Origin: Zygnema cylindricum
Taxonomy: Eukaryota > Streptophyta > Zygnematophyceae > Zygnematales > Zygnemataceae
Direction of reading: 5' to 3'
DNA length: 64,000 nt
NCBI GenBank assembly: GCA_037447655.1
Contig: JBBHKE010001966.1
Coordinates: 99,747-163,746, forward strand
Position 1 is the first letter of the stretch. Each line of letters starts with the position of its first letter. The translations under genes and the position numbers were made by a program. Of the stretch, positions 59,931 to 64,000 are shown piece by piece. A model generated the notes under the pieces. It was not told the DNA's origin. It searched no databases and saw only the letters and a program-made list of their open reading frames with translations.

Positions 59931-61310
59931 ATGGCCCCTCCCTTCACGCTCTCAGCCTCTCATCTCTCCCCTCCAATCGGACACGTGGCGTCTTTTTATT
60001 CCTATTTTATTTCCACTAATGGTCTTGTTTATCCCAATAAAAACCCTTTTAAATTCTTGGACATTTCACTAAGCAGAAAATATATATCCAAATGTATATC
60101 CGCAACTGCAGGAAATTATGATTATCCTGTCCCGCTCCCTCTCCCTCTCTCTTCCTCTCCCTCTCACTCTCCCTCCCTCTCTCTCTCTCTCCCTCTCCCT
60201 CTCCCTCTCCCTCTCCACCCTGTTAATCCAGATGTGATTCTCAGTCTGGTAACCTCTTTTTCTGAAACAAAAAGTACAAAAAAGGGACGCCTCCCTGGTA
60301 CCGAATTGACAGAAAACGACAAAAACTATACAGGCTCCAGTACAGAAAACTGTACGGAATTGTTTGAAATAGTGAAGCTGTTGCTACAGATGGGATGTAC
60401 GGAGGAGAGCACCCGGAAGATTTTAAAATCCAAGAAAGGGATGCTATTAAAAATGGGCACAAATAGGGTTTTACAAAAAGTGGAATTATTTAATGCGTAC
60501 GGAATCAATACGAAGGATTTTTTGATGGCTTTGGAAAAAGGAAGTGTACTTATAACACCGGACGAGACACAAATATTAGTTCTAAATTTCTTAAAAGAGT
60601 TTTTAAATGTAAAAAATCTTGGGAAAGTGGTTAGGGTTCGACCGGGAATTTTGTCGTATAGGGTTTCTGTGATTGAAACTAAACTGAAACTGTGGGAAGA
60701 TTTAGGGTTAGCTCTCAGTGGACCCATAATAGAAAAATATCCGGTTTTACTTGTGGCTAGTTTAAATAGTATTAAAGAAGGTGTGGAAACTATCGAATCG
60801 TGTTTTCCTAATGGAATTGGACGTTTGATTCTTCAAAAAAACCCTATTTTGGCTCGACAAAAAAAACATAAGTTAATGAGGACGATAAGTGGGCTTAACG
60901 AGCTTTTTGGTAAAGAAATGGCGGAGAATTTGTTGACACGACGTCCGTCGATAATTTTGGTACCAATTGATACAATGACAACAACGTACGACAATTTAGT
61001 GACAACTTTTGGGAAAAAATCAACCTTTGAAATGATACAATGTCAACCGTCTCTTTTGGCGGTTTCTTGGAAGAATATAAGTGAAAAGTTGACATTTGTT
61101 TTGGACAATTTGGGAAAAAGTTTGGATGAAATTGTCATTTTTCCACCGATATTGTTGTATTCTCTCGAAAATCGATTGAAATTACGACATCGAGCATTGG
61201 TTCTTGCGAATAAAGAAATTAGCGATTATTCGCTGGGATCTATTTTTGCTTCCAGTAGTGCAAATTTTGAGAAGAAATTTGGGATATGCTTACAAGATGT
61301 ATTAATGTGA
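59931..61310 (+). CDS. mTERF-domain protein, single exon
   Basis: 459 residues from ATG in the context CAGCCATGGCC. Residues 1-65 (MAPPFTLSASHLSPP...) are Ser/Thr-rich and low in acid, suitable as an organelle transit peptide. A Pro/Leu/Ser low-complexity stretch follows at about 68-98. From about 140 on there is a series of mTERF helix repeats: LLQMGCTEESTRKILKS, VRVRPGILSYRV, IIEKYPVLLVASL, LILQKNPILARQ, LLTRRPSIILVP, IQCQPSLLAVSW, IFPPILLYSLENRLKLRHRA; each ends with the typical P-x-hydrophobic motif. mTERF proteins bind nucleic acid and act in plastid or mitochondrial gene expression. A single exon is common in plant mTERF genes. The leader has a CT-rich stretch at 59880-59925. Which organelle, and which RNA or DNA target, cannot be told. 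Confidence 0.93.
   Translation: MAPPFTLSASHLSPPIGHVASFYSYFISTNGLVYPNKNPFKFLDISLSRKYISKCISATAGNYDYPVPLPLPLSSSPSHSPSLSLSLPLPLPLPLHPVNPDVILSLVTSFSETKSTKKGRLPGTELTENDKNYTGSSTENCTELFEIVKLLLQMGCTEESTRKILKSKKGMLLKMGTNRVLQKVELFNAYGINTKDFLMALEKGSVLITPDETQILVLNFLKEFLNVKNLGKVVRVRPGILSYRVSVIETKLKLWEDLGLALSGPIIEKYPVLLVASLNSIKEGVETIESCFPNGIGRLILQKNPILARQKKHKLMRTISGLNELFGKEMAENLLTRRPSIILVPIDTMTTTYDNLVTTFGKKSTFEMIQCQPSLLAVSWKNISEKLTFVLDNLGKSLDEIVIFPPILLYSLENRLKLRHRALVLANKEISDYSLGSIFASSSANFEKKFGICLQDVLM
60132..60222 (+). repeat. In-frame (CTCTCC)n microsatellite within the mTERF gene
   Basis: A run of CTCCCTCTCC repeats, in frame, encodes a Pro/Leu/Ser stretch between transit peptide and mTERF repeats. The reading frame stays open across it. 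Confidence 0.93.
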
Positions 61311-61424
61311 GTGTGAATTTGAGAAGAATTTTTTGGCATTTGTTTACAAAGTTTAACTATGTGAGTTTAGAAACAAATTTGCGATTCATTTTGAATATAA
61401 AATTGATTAATGTGAGTTTGAGAA

Positions 61425-61530
61425 ACCTACCTCCCTCCCTCCTTCCTTTCTCCCTCCTCCCTTTCTCCCTCCCTCCCTCTCACCCTCCTCTCTCTCTCTC
61501 TTCCTCCCCCTCTCCCTCCCTCCCCTAAAA
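61425..61530. repeat. CT-rich tract 3' of mTERF
   Basis: (CTCCCTCC)n tract of about 100 bp in the 3' flank. Confidence 0.9.
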
Positions 61531-61884
61531 AATCTTTAAAACCCTAAGGAAAGGGGGAAAAAAGGGGGATGGGCAAGGAGATGCATTTCAGTATTAGTTT
61601 GGAACAGTGTGGATCATATTTAATAAACTTGAAAAAAAAAAGGGCATGTAGTCGTATATACATATATTCATTTCTTTGCATAAATAATTTATTTAAATAA
61701 ATAAAAAAATAAAAATGATCAATTTATTCATAAATCAAGGTGATCACACCGAATCCACTACAGAAAAATGAAATAAGAAAATTAAAAAAAGTTAGTTATA
61801 ACGGTAAAGAAAATATATAAATGTTTATAAAAAAAAATTGCCATTTATGTACGCTTCCAAAAAAAAAAAAAAGGTTTTTTCCAC

Positions 61885-62158
61885 ACTAATTCCGGTGAAC
61901 CTCGTATCGCAGGTGTTATTTTTGTCACACAAAAAACGGTCAAATTTTCGACGAAAAAAGCCGGTCCCGTATTGAAAACAATTTTTTTGAAAACGTATAA
62001 ATCGACCGTTTCTCATTTTCCCAATTTGTTAAAATCACCAAAAAATAAACAGCTTCCATTGTTGCCAACGGAATTTCCACAGTTTTTTTGGTATAAAAAT
62101 ACTCCTTCGGATTTAGTGGTAAAAAAAAAACCTCACGACGGTTCTTCGGGTTTCTAAA
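61885..62158 (+). other. Possible terminal exon of unknown gene
   Basis: A plus-strand frame with normal-looking composition, open from 61885 to a TAA at 62156, reads GVIFVTQKTVKFSTKKAGPV and later LLPTEFPQFFWYKNTPSDLV, ending PHDGSSGF. An acceptor-like TATCGCAG precedes GTGTTATT at about 61917. I do not recognise the protein and found no upstream exon, so it may be chance. Confidence 0.25.
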
Positions 62159-62279
62159 AATGGGGATTGATTGTAATTTTGGATTTTTTTTCTTAAAAAA
62201 TACTCGTCTTAAAATTTTTAACTCACGGAGGATTATTTTCACATAATTTGTTTGTTTACCCCTATTCAAAATCTACCTT

Positions 62280-62810
62280 AAAAATCCTAGAGAGCCCTTA
62301 AAAATCCTTAAAACGTAAGAAAACTCTTAAAAACCCTTAAAAACCTTTGAAAACTCTAAAAACCCTTAAAACTCTATAAAGAACTTCCAAAATCTTTGCA
62401 AAATCCTATAAACCTCCTGTAAATACCTGGAAAATCCTGTGTTAAAAGCATTTGATGAATAAGTTGTTTTTTTTTTCCAGTTTTTTCTTCTTTTAGTTTT
62501 TTCTGTCTTTGTTTTTGAAACCGGTTCTCGATTTACTTTTCATATAAAACCCTAATTCTAGATGAAACCCTAAAATTTAACCCTAAAAACTAACCCTAAA
62601 TCCTAACCCAATAATTAACCCTAAAAACCTTAAAATCCTAAAACTCTAAAACCCTAAAAATCCTAAAAACCCTTAAAGCATATAGGATATACATATGGGA
62701 GGATATTGTTAGGGTTTTAGGGTTAACCCTAAAATTTAACCCTAAAATCTTAACTCTAAATTTCTAACCCTAAAACCTAACCCTAACAATACCCCTAATC
62801 TCGACTAGTT
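62280..62810. repeat. Degenerate AAACCCTAA-like repeats
   Basis: Many CCCTAAAA/ACCCTTAAAA units with mixed spacing, on the plus strand (with one reversed patch at 62705-62735, TTAGGGTTTTAGGGTTAACC). They resemble decayed seven-base plant telomere units or simple AT-rich repeats. Confidence 0.7.
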
Positions 62811-64000
62811 TTAGTCTCGTCTCTAAGTCGATTTAGTGTTTATGTACAAGTTTTTTAGGGTTTTTTTAGTAACGGATTTGTTTCAGTAAAATCCTCACAT
62901 GGAACACCGTTGAAGACAAGCCTTCAAATTTTTGCTTCTCTCTGTCAGGTAAACTCTTAAAACCCTTACTAACCTTAAAAAAACCCTAAGAAAACCCAAA
63001 AAAACCCTAGAAAGTCTTCATTAAAAGGGATGATTTTTATTTTTCGACAATTATACAATTTTATAAAAAAGGGAACTAAAAGTTACTTTCGCGATAGCTA
63101 AAAAAAATTTGGAGTACAACTTATGATAGTTGATGACGATAGTTGGGCGATTTGTCATTATCTGAAGTCAAAAAAGTACATGAAATACAATTTTAAAAGT
63201 CACCAGAAAGTACAAAAAAGTACAGTTTTTACGGCGTGCTTATTATCTAGCTTAAGTGTCGCCGTTTGTAAAAAAACAAAAAAAAGGCGTTAATATATAT
63301 GACCAAATTTTTGAGCCTATCAAAAAATGTCATAGGCTCTAAAATTGACGATGCGCTCGTATTCGTTTTTGTTCTTGATTTTTTATTTTTTTTATTTTTT
63401 TGAAAAAAAACGGGAACACTTATTGTAACAGCTAGACAAGTCATAAAAACATATAAACTGTACTGTGTATTTTTCATTGACCTTAGAAGGTGTCCTTTTT
63501 GTACCTTTGTGTACTTTATGTACTTTTTTGCTTTTTTCACTTTAATATTTGACAAATTGCTGAACTAAGTATGAAAAATCGTACTTCTAAAAAATGCTCG
63601 TGACCTAAAAAATCATAAGATTAATAATAAAATAATAATTAGTAGGGAATAAAAAACAAAAACTAATAAAGAAAAGTTACAAAATGCACACATTAGCCTC
63701 CATTTTTGTAAAGTCTCGAGAAAATGGAAAAAACGAGAAGGAATTTTGGTGCAAAAAAAATGACGAAAATGTCGGCGGCCAACAGGAGAGCTCCATTCCT
63801 TTTGAGAAATAGGAGGCAATGGAACCTTTAAGCCGTACACTTTTTTTTAGGGGTTTTAGGTTTTTTTTGGGTTTTTTAGGTTTTTTATAAATTAATAAAA
63901 CTGACTTCAGTTGACAAAAGGTTTTTTTTTTTGGGGGGGGGGGGGGGGGGGTTGCTCTAAAAAATGTGGGGGGGGGTTGAGCTTTTTTTTCTAAAAATTT
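62811..64000. other. AT-rich intergenic DNA with a terminal poly-G run
   Basis: No supported gene. A poly-T/poly-G run is at 63922-63950 and a second G run near 63967-63977. The frame at 63247-63555 (minus) is Lys-rich low complexity. Confidence 0.5.

Overview
The window looks like nuclear DNA of a land plant. It is AT-rich and gene-poor, with spliced genes whose introns are full of microsatellites. It holds Ty1-copia retrotransposons, CT-rich leaders, and products of plant type: an NADPH-dependent alkenal reductase, a plastid-style DNL zinc finger protein and a single-exon mTERF protein. I cannot name the species. There are no bacterial operons, no CRISPR array, and no rRNA or tRNA gene that I could recognise.

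Layout. 1-6871 is a satellite of about 170 degenerate 40-bp monomers with a higher-order period of 3431 bp. It ends at a ten-N assembly gap (6872-6881). 8.0-12.6 kb holds a decayed DDE transposase of the pogo/Tc1 type (minus strand), flanked by clusters of short palindromic motifs, then an acidic GC-rich reading frame and a CT-rich minisatellite. 14.2-18.2 kb is a 5'-truncated copia element (minus) that carries one exon of a 2-alkenal reductase gene inside it. The remaining reductase exons follow on the plus strand (19.76, 20.81 and 21.73 kb); one has a one-base deletion. A reductase first exon lies alone at 25.23 kb, behind a 35-bp minisatellite (24.2-25.0 kb). 28.05-33.32 kb is a nearly complete but dead copia element with both LTRs, primer-binding site and polypurine tract.

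The second half holds three genes. A four-exon DNL-type zinc finger gene (minus, 40859 to 37289) has a last intron filled with (GGGA)n repeats and six partial copies of its own terminal exon. Two exons of a secreted, cysteine-rich, folate-receptor-like protein (minus, 58188 to 56347) can be joined in phase. A single-exon mTERF gene runs from 59931 to 61310 (plus). Around them are TA-flanked MITEs with a shared CACC(G) terminus at 27.0, 43.6, 51.2, 52.5, 53.3, 58.3, 58.8 and 59.1 kb, a large imperfect palindrome at 51.1-53.5 kb, telomere-like hexamers at 42.5-43.1 kb, and a roughly 1-kb dispersed repeat present twice in opposite orientation (21.9-23.0 and 55.4-56.3 kb).

The genes do not form a pathway. 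The DNL and mTERF proteins both look organelle-directed; the reductase is a detoxification enzyme; the cysteine-rich protein is predicted to be secreted. I found no new multi-gene system. The most unusual things are structural: the exon nested in a retrotransposon, two cases of partial exon copies that keep splice signals, and the MITE cluster in which an inverted arm preserves the empty insertion site.
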